Shown: piece after piece, positions 1-7,960 of the stretch
How positions within the stretch are numbered: the first letter of the stretch is position 1
Layout of the letters: each line of letters starts with the position of its first letter
NCBI RefSeq assembly: GCF_051414135.1
Contig: NZ_JBLKOA010000001.1
Span: forward strand, 806,001 to 870,000
Direction of reading: 5' to 3'
Source: Halovenus halobia
GTDB lineage: Archaea > Halobacteriota > Halobacteria > Halobacteriales > Haloarculaceae
Length of the DNA: 64,000 nt
Notes under the pieces: model-generated
Database searches by the model: none
What the model was told of the DNA's origin: nothing
The model's input: only the letters and a program-made list of their open reading frames with translations
Translations under genes and position numbers: made by a program

Positions 1-1
1 G

Positions 2-373
2 CCAGACGGACTGGAACTCCCAGACACAGACCGAAAACAGCGTGTGACTGCCGACCGAGTCGATTCTGTCCGTCGACACTGCAAGCGCGGGCGAGCGTTC
101 GTGACGGCACCGTTAGTTGGGACGGAAACCGAACTCGCCGGCGGTGAACAGGGTGATATCGAGCGAGCGGTGCTCGAAGATGTTGACCTCGCGCCGGAAG
201 ATTTCGAGCTTCCGGACGATCTGAGTTCGACAGGAACCCGGCGAGCAATCCTTGTTCGATCTGAGCTGGACTGTCAGCAAGACCCGCTCGAACTCAGCTT
301 CTCGCTCCCACGTGGGTCGTACGCGACAGTGCTCCTCCGAGAGTATTTAAAACGCGACCCAGAGCATCTCTGA
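2..373 (+). CDS. truD: tRNA pseudouridine synthase TruD, C-terminal part (5' end outside window)
   Basis: The reading frame is open from base 2, so only the last ~123 codons are present. The closing segment FSLPRGSYATVLLREYLK is the conserved C-terminal signature of TruD, the enzyme that makes pseudouridine 13 in tRNA. The catalytic Asp and the insertion domain lie upstream of the window. An internal GTG at 44 is not taken as a start because the frame continues to the window edge with family-like sequence. It is followed by a 110-bp gap holding the promoter of the next gene. Confidence 0.85.
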   Translation, partial: PDGLELPDTDRKQRVTADRVDSVRRHCKRGRAFVTAPLVGTETELAGGEQGDIERAVLEDVDLAPEDFELPDDLSSTGTRRAILVRSELDCQQDPLELSFSLPRGSYATVLLREYLKRDPEHL

Positions 374-421
374 GATGGGTTATCCCAGCCGACAGAATAA
401 AATACCGCTATTTGGCCTGTG

Positions 422-483
422 AAATATGATAAATCGCCCGAATCATTAAGTGGATCGTGGTCCACTATTTGTAATAGAGATTC
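422..483 (+). promoter_or_regulatory. Promoter of the AOR gene with an overlapping palindrome
   Basis: An AT-rich TATA-like element (CATTAAG, 444-450) lies about 35 bases before the start codon at 484. A palindrome, GTGGA-TCGTGG-TCCAC (450-465), begins on its last base and extends toward the expected start site. A second AT-rich stretch lies at 422-434. A protein bound to the palindrome would block initiation, so a repressor site is a reasonable inference. Confidence 0.45.
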
Positions 484-2421
484 ATGACTGATCTTGGTGG
501 ATACCACGACAACGTGGCAAGAATCGACCTCAGTGAGGGAGAGGTCGCCTACGAGGGAATCGACGACGAGGACGCGAAGAAGTACATCGGTGCGCGCGGA
601 CTCGGTGTAAAGTACGTTTTCGACCAGGGGCCGGATGTTGATCCGCTGGGGCCGGACAACCTCCTTGCCTTTATGAACGGTCCGCTGACGGGGACGCAGG
701 TCACGATGAGCGGTCGAATCGCAATCTGTACGAAGTCCCCAATCGCGGGGCAGGTCACTGACTCCCACCACGGGGGATGGAGCGGAGCGCGACTCAAGTG
801 GGCTGGCTTCGACGGACTCCTGTTCGAGGGGCAGGCTGACGACCCAGTCTACGCCTACATCGAAGACGGTGAGGTCGAACTCCGAGACGCCTCGCACCTG
901 TGGGGCAAGGGCGTCCACGACACCCGCGACACAATCGAAGACGAAATCGAGGGACAGTACGGAAAGAACCTCTCGATGATGGCTATCGGGCCGGGCGGCG
1001 AAAACGAGGTCAGGTACGCCTGTATCGTCAACGAGGACGACCGGGCCTCCGGCCGCGGGGGAACTGGTTGTGTGATGGGCAACAAGAACCTCAAAGCAGT
1101 CGTCGTCAAATCGTCAACGAAGATGCAGAAGCCGGCCGACCAGGAGACCTTCCGCGAAGGTCACAAACAGGCGATGCAGCTCATCCAGGAGTCCGAGGTC
1201 ACCGCACCGAACGAGGGTGGCCTCTCGATGTACGGGACCAACGTTCTGATGAACGTCACCGAGGAGATGGACGGCCTGCCGACCAAAAACGGGAAGTACA
1301 CTTCGACGCGGTCGATGCGTGAGTCCGAAGGTGGCGACATCGACGCCGAGGGTGTCTCCGGCGAGTACGTCCGAGAGAACATCCTCGTCGACGAGCCGAC
1401 CTGTCACTCCTGCCCGGTCGCCTGTAAGAAGGAGGTCGAAGTGCAGGCGATGCACAAGGGCGACGAGATGAACGTCCGCATGGAGTCCTTCGAGTACGAA
1501 TCCGCGTGGGCACTCGGCCCGAACTCCGGACACACCGACCTCGACGACTCCGTGCTGATGGTCGATAAGTGTAACAACCTCGGTGTCGACACCATCGACG
1601 CCGGTAACACCATGGCAATGGCCATGGAGATGACTGAGGAGGGCAAGTTCGACGACCTCGGCGATGGCATCGACTGGGGCGATTCCCAGGAGATGATCGA
1701 GATGCTCGAACGCATCGCTCACCGCGAGGACGAACTCGCTGACCACCTCGCAAACGGTCCAAAACACCTCGAAGAAGAGTTCGACGCACAGTCGAACTCG
1801 CTGGCAGTCAAGGGCCAGACGATGGCCGCATACGACCCACGAGCGATGAAGGGGATGGCAATCGGCTACGCCACCTCGAACCGTGGCGCCTGTCACCTCC
1901 GTGGGTACACGCCCGCGGCAGAACTGCTGGGCATTCCGGAGCAGGTCGACCCGGCCGAACACGTCGGCAAAGGTGAGCTTTGTGCCACCTTCCAGGACCT
2001 GCACGCCATCTCGGATTCGTTCGACATCTGCAAGTTCAACGCTTTCGCAGAGGGCATCGAGGAGTACGTCCTGCAGTACAACGGCATGACCGGTCTCGAC
2101 GTCAGCGAAGAAGAACTGATTCAAGCAGGCCGACGCATCTACACCCTCGAACGGTACTACAACAACCTCGCCGGGTTCGACGGCGAAGATGACACCCTGC
2201 CAAACCGCTTCATCGAGGGCCACGAAGAGGCTATTCCGGCACAGGGCGGGAGCGAGGGCGAACTCGCCGAACTCGACGAGATGAAAGAAGAGTACTACGA
2301 GGTTCGTGGCTGGGTCGACGGTGTCGTGCCGGACGACAGACTCGACGAACTCGGTATTGAAGTCGGGCCAGGTACGGGCGTCACCAGCGGTGACGACTCG
2401 CAGGCTCCCGCAGACGACTGA
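484..2421 (+). CDS. Aldehyde:ferredoxin oxidoreductase family protein (tungstopterin enzyme)
   Basis: 645 residues, normal for the AOR family, which oxidises aldehydes to acids with ferredoxin as acceptor using a bis-pterin tungsten centre and one 4Fe-4S cluster. The N-terminal beta domain runs to about residue 210 (GARGLGVKYVF, SGRIAICTKSPIAG, GPGGENEVRYAC). The cluster ligands are visible as C307-x2-C310-x3-C314 and a distal C516 in DICKF, the same spacing class as Pyrococcus AOR. Substrate cannot be read from sequence. The cofactor genes moaD-like, moaD and moeA follow within 6 kb, which fits co-function. The tail after about residue 600 is acidic and low in complexity. Confidence 0.93.
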   Translation: MTDLGGYHDNVARIDLSEGEVAYEGIDDEDAKKYIGARGLGVKYVFDQGPDVDPLGPDNLLAFMNGPLTGTQVTMSGRIAICTKSPIAGQVTDSHHGGWSGARLKWAGFDGLLFEGQADDPVYAYIEDGEVELRDASHLWGKGVHDTRDTIEDEIEGQYGKNLSMMAIGPGGENEVRYACIVNEDDRASGRGGTGCVMGNKNLKAVVVKSSTKMQKPADQETFREGHKQAMQLIQESEVTAPNEGGLSMYGTNVLMNVTEEMDGLPTKNGKYTSTRSMRESEGGDIDAEGVSGEYVRENILVDEPTCHSCPVACKKEVEVQAMHKGDEMNVRMESFEYESAWALGPNSGHTDLDDSVLMVDKCNNLGVDTIDAGNTMAMAMEMTEEGKFDDLGDGIDWGDSQEMIEMLERIAHREDELADHLANGPKHLEEEFDAQSNSLAVKGQTMAAYDPRAMKGMAIGYATSNRGACHLRGYTPAAELLGIPEQVDPAEHVGKGELCATFQDLHAISDSFDICKFNAFAEGIEEYVLQYNGMTGLDVSEEELIQAGRRIYTLERYYNNLAGFDGEDDTLPNRFIEGHEEAIPAQGGSEGELAELDEMKEEYYEVRGWVDGVVPDDRLDELGIEVGPGTGVTSGDDSQAPADD

Positions 2422-2444
2422 TCGCCTTCAGGGCTTCAATTTTT

Positions 2445-2816
2445 ATGAGCAACGAACACGACTTCGAGTTCCGGGTAGAGTCCCGTCTGACCAGCCACGG
2501 CGTCTACGTCGACGAGGTGACCGAAGAGGACGAAGGCTACAGTCTCACCTACGAGTCTGTCAACGTCGACAACCAGGGCATGATTCCACACCGCGAAGTC
2601 GGCCGGGTCATCAACGTCTTCCGTGACCTGCACGACGACGACTGGGCTGGCGCGCGAATCGAGGCCGACGTGATGGATTTCGACGGCAACAAACTCGGCA
2701 CCTGGCACGTCGAGGCGGAGTGGATAGACCGCCTGCACAACGGCGACCTCTCCGAGATTGACTTCTCAGAGAAGGTTATCGAGACGGTCGAACCGGTCGG
2801 AGAGCAAGAGAGCTGA
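2445..2816 (+). CDS. Conserved hypothetical protein downstream of AOR
   Basis: 123 acidic residues, soluble, no cysteines and no membrane segment. It starts 23 bases after the AOR stop codon and is probably in the same transcript. The pattern of alternating strands (FEFRVESRLTSHG, ARIEADVMDFDGNKLGTWHV) suggests a small beta-rich fold. Lack of cysteine excludes a ferredoxin or rubredoxin partner. Function is unknown; position makes an accessory role for AOR possible but unproven. Confidence 0.75.
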   Translation: MSNEHDFEFRVESRLTSHGVYVDEVTEEDEGYSLTYESVNVDNQGMIPHREVGRVINVFRDLHDDDWAGARIEADVMDFDGNKLGTWHVEAEWIDRLHNGDLSEIDFSEKVIETVEPVGEQES

Positions 2817-2891
2817 CTCAGTAAAGCTAATACCGCCAGTCCAAGCCAGCGGTCGATGCTGAAGGTAACCAGTTCGGGAGCGATTTTTCTC

Positions 2892-3263
2892 TCATTCCTC
2901 GGGACTGACGGCCAGCACGTCCCGAATTTCGAGCGTCGTCTCGAATTCCTCTTTTCTGTTCATCCGTCGGCCGTCACGCTCGAACTGCGCCGCGTGTGTC
3001 CGGGCAACGGCGTCGGTTTCTCGTCTGGTCAAGCCAATTTCGTCGCCGAGTTCGTGCCAGTAGCCATCGTCCGCGAGTACGAACACGCCGTCCCCGGTGG
3101 CGTCAATTTGCTCGAAGCGCTGTTCGTACTCGTCAGTGCGCTCGGCCAGCGCTGTCTGGACTTCAGCCAGTAGGTCTGAGAGTCGAGCGAGCGACACGCT
3201 CGCCTTTGCGCCGGCCAAGAGGACCACTTGACTCTCGATTGGATGGCTCGGCTCCCCGGACAT
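2892..3263 (-). CDS. Hypothetical protein, last gene of a small minus-strand cluster
   Basis: 123 residues from the ATG at 3263. A longer frame upstream reads arginine-rich antisense-like sequence, whereas from this ATG the composition is acidic as in neighbours. It lies only two bases after the stop codon of the gene ending at 3266, so the two are translationally close. Predicted helical (LARLSDLLAEVQTALAERTDEY), with a basic patch ERDGRRMNRKEEFE near the C terminus. No family recognised. Confidence 0.7.
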   Translation of the reverse strand: MSGEPSHPIESQVVLLAGAKASVSLARLSDLLAEVQTALAERTDEYEQRFEQIDATGDGVFVLADDGYWHELGDEIGLTRRETDAVARTHAAQFERDGRRMNRKEEFETTLEIRDVLAVSPEE

Positions 3264-3265
3264 CC

Positions 3266-3529
3266 TCACCCACCGGCGCGGATTGCTTTCTGTGAGAACT
3301 TCTCGATGACCGGGTCGAGCGTCGCTGCGCTTTCGCCCTCGAACTCGACTGTAACCTCGGTTAACCGTATCGAGGGACCAACCTCGACTTTCTCCGAGGA
3401 CAGCGTTGCGCTCCAGTCTTCTCCTTCGACACGCTGGTCGTCGACCTGTTCGCCGCCGACGTTTTCGAGGTAGCCAAGCGCAGCGCGGACGGAGATGCCG
3501 CGGTACGAGCGACTTCGCTCGACAGTCAT
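3266..3529 (-). CDS. Small conserved hypothetical protein
   Basis: 87 residues. It opens MTVERSRSYRGISVRAALGYL and continues with two acidic beta-like stretches (WSATLSSEKVEVGPSIRL, TEVTVEFEGESAATLDPVIEKF). It is the middle gene of a three-gene minus-strand cluster: 22 bases downstream of the gene ending at 3552 and two bases before the next start. No motif points to a function. Confidence 0.65.
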   Translation of the reverse strand: MTVERSRSYRGISVRAALGYLENVGGEQVDDQRVEGEDWSATLSSEKVEVGPSIRLTEVTVEFEGESAATLDPVIEKFSQKAIRAGG

Positions 3530-3551
3530 CGATGTGGCTCACCCCGCCCCA

Positions 3552-3947
3552 TCAGGATCCACCACCCGGTCGGATGCCATCCTGGAAGATGCGAGCGTGG
3601 CGTTCGCGGTCGATGCGCTCGGCCAAGTCGTCGTGCTCGTAGATTTGCTGGACGACCGACGCGTGGAGGTCCCGCCACGCCATCGCGTAAATCGGTGACT
3701 GCCCCCAGGCGCGGAGTTCGACGACATACTCGTCGTACTCCTCCCAGCGCGTCTCGAAGTGCTGGATGTGGTTGAGGGCAGCACTGACTGCCTCGTCGTC
3801 GTCCTCGACGGTGAGCGCTGCGTTGAGTTCGCGCTCCCAGCCCTGAATTGCACGGCCCATGTCCTGCTTCGTGTCCTCGCCATCCGGCGGGAGCGACTCG
3901 ATTATCCCTTCCGGTATGTACAGTTCGATTTCGTCCACACCCACCAT
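3552..3947 (-). CDS. Conserved hypothetical protein, first gene of the minus-strand cluster
   Basis: 131 residues from the ATG at 3947 (MVGVDEIELYIPEGI). Sequence upstream of this codon is arginine- and cysteine-rich and looks non-coding. An AT-rich TTTATT element at 3964-3969 is close to this start, so a GTG a few codons downstream (3938) is an alternative. The protein is acidic and helical with aromatic residues in WRDLHASVVQQIYEHDDL. Function unknown; its two followers are transcribed with it. Confidence 0.65.
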   Translation of the reverse strand: MVGVDEIELYIPEGIIESLPPDGEDTKQDMGRAIQGWERELNAALTVEDDDEAVSAALNHIQHFETRWEEYDEYVVELRAWGQSPIYAMAWRDLHASVVQQIYEHDDLAERIDRERHARIFQDGIRPGGGS

Positions 3948-4037
3948 TGGGCTGGCCCACCAATAAAGCTGTACGCGTCGGGCCAACCGAACCTGTTCGG
4001 GTAAACACTCTCGGAGGCTGGCAGCCAAGTTACAGGT

Positions 4038-4445
4038 ATGCAGACAAAAGCTGAAATACAGGCTGAGGGGGACCCGTCCGCGGAGACGACAGTGACGGTT
4101 CGCTGTACCGGCCACGTGCGAACGCATATCGGAGTCGGTCGATTAGAATATACCTTCGAAGGAGAGACACTGCGGGAGTTTCTCGCGGCCTTCTTCGAGG
4201 ACCACGACGTGAAGGAGATGCTCATCGCGGAAACGGAAGAAGAAGCGATGACGGAAGGCTGGGCACCCGAGTTTGGCGAACTGCCCGGGGAAAACTACGC
4301 GAAAAATCCCGAGGGCGAGCAGAGTCGTCGGTTCGCCCGAGTTCTTGTCAACGGAATCTTCAACGAACACATCGACGGTCTCGACACAACACTCGATAAC
4401 GAGGACCGCGTGACACTCATCTACCCGTTCATCTACTGCTGTTGA
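4038..4445 (+). CDS. MoaD/ThiS-like beta-grasp protein with a C-terminal Cys-Cys
   Basis: 135 residues. The C-terminal segment RVLVNGIFNEHIDGLDTTL followed by DRVTLIYPF matches the end of MoaD/ThiS sulfur carriers (VNG, then DT.L..GDRV.I.P). In those proteins the chain ends in Gly-Gly, which is adenylated and thiocarboxylated; here it ends Tyr-Cys-Cys. A longer than usual insert sits between residues 55 and 100. It stands between AOR and the canonical MoaD on the opposite strand, so a role in tungsten cofactor supply is plausible. Whether it can carry sulfur without Gly-Gly is open. Confidence 0.7.
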   Translation: MQTKAEIQAEGDPSAETTVTVRCTGHVRTHIGVGRLEYTFEGETLREFLAAFFEDHDVKEMLIAETEEEAMTEGWAPEFGELPGENYAKNPEGEQSRRFARVLVNGIFNEHIDGLDTTLDNEDRVTLIYPFIYCC

Positions 4446-4449
4446 ACGG

Positions 4450-4725
4450 CTATCCGCCAGCAACTGGCGGGAAGACGCTAATCGTGTCGCCGGCCGACAG
4501 CGGTGTCTCAGTGCCCTCGATATAGTCGACTTCGCGGCCGTTTTTCATGATGCTCAGAAACTCGCGAATCTCACCCGCTTCGTTGAAGATGTCTACCTCG
4601 GGGTACTCTGCCTCCACAGCGTGCAGGACGGTCCCCACCGTTGCGTCCTCGTCTGTCTCCCAGTCGAGTTCTTTCTGCCCCACCGCCTCCCTGAAGTTGG
4701 CGAAAAATCGCAGTTCGACGTTCAT
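4450..4725 (-). CDS. MoaD family sulfur carrier / SAMP-type ubiquitin-like protein (ends Gly-Gly)
   Basis: 91 residues ending SVFPPVAGG, the signature of MoaD and of haloarchaeal SAMP ubiquitin-like proteins. It begins MNVELRFFANFREAVGQKEL. The ATG at 4725 is preferred over 4752 because TTTTAT lies about 27 bases upstream, fitting a leaderless transcript. The protein would donate sulfur to precursor Z in molybdopterin synthase (with MoaE, not in this window) and may also be conjugated to proteins, as SAMP1 is in Haloferax. It ends five bases from the convergent CC-tailed paralogue. Confidence 0.88.
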   Translation of the reverse strand: MNVELRFFANFREAVGQKELDWETDEDATVGTVLHAVEAEYPEVDIFNEAGEIREFLSIMKNGREVDYIEGTETPLSAGDTISVFPPVAGG

Positions 4726-4764
4726 ACCCATCCAAAGGGGTTGAACGTGCATAAAACACTCCCG

Positions 4765-6645
4765 TCACTCCGACAGCGTCACACCAGCGAGATCCGCAAC
4801 GTGGTCGTCCTCGTTCAACAGTGCTTCGAGTGCGGCGACTCCCGGTTTCTCGGTCCGGTCCGGTGCGGCGAGCACTCGGACAGATTGAGTGCCTAGCGTG
4901 ACAAACGCCATACCGAGACGGTCGGCTGTCGCGCGCAGTCCGAGGCCAGCGTCGGCCTTGCCCGCGAGAACACGCCGTGGCGGGCTTTCGTACGCCTGCG
5001 CTGTCAGCGTGTAGCCGTTGATGGCGTCGGTCAGTGTTGACTGGTCTGTTCCACGCTGCTCGGCCAGTTCCTCGATTGCGGCGTCGAGTGAGGCCCGCAG
5101 GCCAGACTGCCGGCCACGGTTGACCAGCCGCAGATCACTGTCGACCAGGTCAGCAATTCCGGTGATGTCATCGGGGTTGCCGGCAGGGACGAGCAGTCCC
5201 CACTCCCGGGACCAGCCACCGAGTTCGACTGCCTCGACCTCGCGTTCTGTTGGACCGGCGGCGACGGCGACATCCGGGATACCATTCCGAAGTCTGCGCA
5301 GTCCCTCGCGGCTTCCCAGCGGGAGATAGCGCGGGGTGTCAATCTCGTCGAGGAGACGCGAGAGCAGCGGGTCGTCCTCGCCGATACCGAGCAGTCCCGG
5401 CGGGCGAACGTCCGCCGAGAACAGCGTCACCGAGACTTCATCTCCGGTATCGAGTTGTTCGGTTTCGGGCGCGAGTTCGACGGTGCCGTCGGCGTCGACG
5501 AGACTCGTCGTCGCGCCGCTGCCCTTGTCAACAGGGTAGACGAGCAGATTCCCGTCACCATCCTCGACGAGTCCGACCGGCATCAGCCGCGTCCGGCCCT
5601 CCTTGTAGCGTTCGGTCACTGCCATCTCGGCAGTAATCTGCTCGCGCTTGCGGGGTGGCTTGCCCGCAGCGTTGCGAATCTTGGGTGCGACGAAGTGACG
5701 GAAGATGGTCAGCGCGGAGACAGGGAAACCCGGCAAGCCGATATACGGCGTTTCCTCGAAGCGACCCACGAGCATCGGTTTCCCCGGCTTGACTGCGACG
5801 CCGTGGCGCAGCAGTTCACCGTGGTCGTCGATCAACTGGTAGATGTGGTCGGCCGCGCCCGCGCTGGTCGACCCAGAGGTGAGCACGAGGTCAGAGTCAG
5901 TCGCTGCTTCAGTCAGGACGCGTTTCATCGCCTCGAAATCGTCGCCGACGATTGGATACACCTCGGGGTCGCCGCCCGCCTCCGCAACGCTGGCGGCAAT
6001 GGTGTGGCTGTTTACGTCGTAAATCTGGCCGGCGTCGCTGTCGAGGCTCTCCCCCGGCGCGACGAGTTCGTCGCCAGTCGAGAGGATGCCGACGGTGGGT
6101 TGTGCGCGGACCGGGACCGAATCGAGGCCAAGCGCTGAGAGCAGCCCAATTTCGCGAGCAGTCAGTTCGGTGTCGGGGCCCAGGGTACGCTGGCCTGCGG
6201 CCACGTCTGCGCCCGCGACCATGATACTGTCTCCGGGTGCAACGGATGTCCGAACAGTGACGGTGTTGTTCTCGCGAGACGTACGCTCAACCATCACGAC
6301 AGCGTCGGCCCCCGGCGGGACGACGCCGCCGGTCGCTATTTCAACGACTGTCCCGGATTCGACAGTCACATCCGGTCGTTCACCGGCGTCGACGCGGCCG
6401 ACCTGTTCGAGTTCGACCGGGTCGCCTTCGCTCGCACCGAAGGTATCCTCCGCACGGACTGCGTACCCGTCGACGTTCGAGCGGTCGAATCCCGGCACGT
6501 CGAGGTCCGCGTCGACGCGGTCGGCGAGGACTCGTCCACGGGCCTCGGTGAGCGGGACTTCCTTAGTTGCGCCGCCAATATCGAGGTCACTGATGAGGTC
6601 GGCGACAGCGTCGGGTTCTGCCAGGTCACGGAATTCTTTTCTCAT
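4765..6645 (-). CDS. moeA: Molybdopterin molybdenumtransferase MoeA with C-terminal periplasmic-binding-protein-like domain
   Basis: 626 residues. Residues 1-400 are MoeA, which inserts molybdate or tungstate into adenylated molybdopterin: DRSNVDGYAVRAEDTFGAS, ATGGVVPPGADAVVMVE, STGDEL, TSGSTSAGAADH and LPGFPVSALTIF are standard motifs. The last ~210 residues resemble a PBP-like (LysR-substrate/ModA-like) domain (LLVPAGNPDDITGIADLVDSD), a fusion known in archaeal MoeA proteins and thought to bind the oxyanion. The start at 6645 overlaps the stop of the upstream moeA as ATGA, so the two are coupled. Confidence 0.92.
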   Translation of the reverse strand: MRKEFRDLAEPDAVADLISDLDIGGATKEVPLTEARGRVLADRVDADLDVPGFDRSNVDGYAVRAEDTFGASEGDPVELEQVGRVDAGERPDVTVESGTVVEIATGGVVPPGADAVVMVERTSRENNTVTVRTSVAPGDSIMVAGADVAAGQRTLGPDTELTAREIGLLSALGLDSVPVRAQPTVGILSTGDELVAPGESLDSDAGQIYDVNSHTIAASVAEAGGDPEVYPIVGDDFEAMKRVLTEAATDSDLVLTSGSTSAGAADHIYQLIDDHGELLRHGVAVKPGKPMLVGRFEETPYIGLPGFPVSALTIFRHFVAPKIRNAAGKPPRKREQITAEMAVTERYKEGRTRLMPVGLVEDGDGNLLVYPVDKGSGATTSLVDADGTVELAPETEQLDTGDEVSVTLFSADVRPPGLLGIGEDDPLLSRLLDEIDTPRYLPLGSREGLRRLRNGIPDVAVAAGPTEREVEAVELGGWSREWGLLVPAGNPDDITGIADLVDSDLRLVNRGRQSGLRASLDAAIEELAEQRGTDQSTLTDAINGYTLTAQAYESPPRRVLAGKADAGLGLRATADRLGMAFVTLGTQSVRVLAAPDRTEKPGVAALEALLNEDDHVADLAGVTLSE

Positions 6646-7856
6646 GGTGACCACTCCCAGTACTCGACTGCAACAGTTTCACCCGCGGCGAGACCTTCGC
6701 GCTCTTCAGGTACGACGACCCATCCGTCCGAGAGCGCGACACTGGAGAGGACTCCCGCACCACTTGCCCGAACTGTCGTCGCGGTCCGACCCGCTTCATC
6801 CTCTTCGACTTGGACGCGCGCGAACGTTCGGATTCCGGGTTCGCTGTACACCTTCTCCGCAAGTTCGGCTTCGACAGTCGGTGGCTGCTCGACAGCCATC
6901 CTGCCGGCGCGTTTGATCGCTGGCCGAAGGAACTGGACGGCGTTGACGAGACAGGAAACCGGATAGCCCGGCAGCATGAGCACTGGCGTCTCCTCGACTG
7001 TGCCGAAAGCGAACGGGTGGCCGGGCTTGAGTCCGACGCCGTGGACGTGAATCTCGCCCAGTTCCGAGACGACTGCTGGCAAGAGGTCTCGCTTGCCGAC
7101 AGAGGAACCACCAGTCGTGGCGATGAGGTCGTGGTCCGTGTGGGTGGTGATGGCTGTTTTCAGTTTCTCCATATCGTCGGGTACGATGTCGTGATAGGTC
7201 GTCTCGGCTCCCCACGACGCTGCCAGTTCTGAGACAGTCAGCCCGTTCGTTTCGATTATTTCGCCGGGTTCCGGGTCGGACTGGACGAGTTCTTCGCCCG
7301 TCGGAATGACTGCCACCTGCGGGCGCTCGAAGACAGCGACCGAATCGGTCCCAACAGACTTGAGCAAGCCCACATCAGAGGGTCGCAGTCGGTGGCCGGG
7401 TTCGTAGAGGTGGTCGCCCGCCTCGACATCTTCCCCGATTGGCCCGACATTCTCTCCTTTTCCAACGCCGTCCAGCACTTCAACCTCGTCGCCGACCTCT
7501 TCGACTTCTTCGATCATCACGACAGCGTCTGCTCCCGCTGGGAGTTTACTACCGGTATGGACCGGGCTTGCTTCTCGGGGACTGAGCTCCCCCTCGGTGG
7601 CCCGGAGAATCTGGGGCGAGCGGTCGCTGGCGCCGAAGGTATCCTCGGCACGGACCGCGTAGCCGTCCATCGCCGCCCGCGGGTAGTGTGGGACGTTGCG
7701 CTGTGCTGTGAGTCGTTCCCCGACTGCGCGGCCAACGGCGTCGCCCAGCGGTACTGTCTCGACGCGGTCGTGTGCGGAGACCTGCTCGCGGAGACGTTGG
7801 CGGGCGTCGGGAAACGACGACCGTTCTGTGAATTGATTGTGCGAATGTCCAGTCAT
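6642..7856 (-). CDS. moeA: Molybdopterin molybdenumtransferase MoeA, second paralogue
   Basis: 404 residues, the usual MoeA length, from the ATG at 7856. Motifs: HYPRAAMDGYAVRAEDTFGAS, LPAGADAVVMIEEV, PTGEELVQ, TTGGSSVGKRD and LPGYPVSCLVNAVQFL. It is the first gene of a moeA-moeA pair overlapping by four bases. Archaea that use both metals often keep two MoeA copies; one may serve tungsten (AOR at 484) and the other molybdenum, but sequence does not show which. Confidence 0.92.
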   Translation of the reverse strand: MTGHSHNQFTERSSFPDARQRLREQVSAHDRVETVPLGDAVGRAVGERLTAQRNVPHYPRAAMDGYAVRAEDTFGASDRSPQILRATEGELSPREASPVHTGSKLPAGADAVVMIEEVEEVGDEVEVLDGVGKGENVGPIGEDVEAGDHLYEPGHRLRPSDVGLLKSVGTDSVAVFERPQVAVIPTGEELVQSDPEPGEIIETNGLTVSELAASWGAETTYHDIVPDDMEKLKTAITTHTDHDLIATTGGSSVGKRDLLPAVVSELGEIHVHGVGLKPGHPFAFGTVEETPVLMLPGYPVSCLVNAVQFLRPAIKRAGRMAVEQPPTVEAELAEKVYSEPGIRTFARVQVEEDEAGRTATTVRASGAGVLSSVALSDGWVVVPEEREGLAAGETVAVEYWEWSP

Positions 7857-7960
7857 GTGTAGTGAACTGAGGTCATCGGTAGGGAGTCCTCGTGGACTCA
7901 CAGGACCTATCTACTCGTATCAGATGTAGAGCGCGATGGGCAAAACCCTCGGGGTCAATC

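Noticed and set aside
1114..2223. Long open frame antisense to the AOR gene
   Set aside because: Codon bias of GC-rich genes opens the opposite frame; its translation has no family motif and the sense frame is a clear AOR.
2445..2816. Ferredoxin or small redox subunit of AOR
   Set aside because: The protein contains no cysteine.
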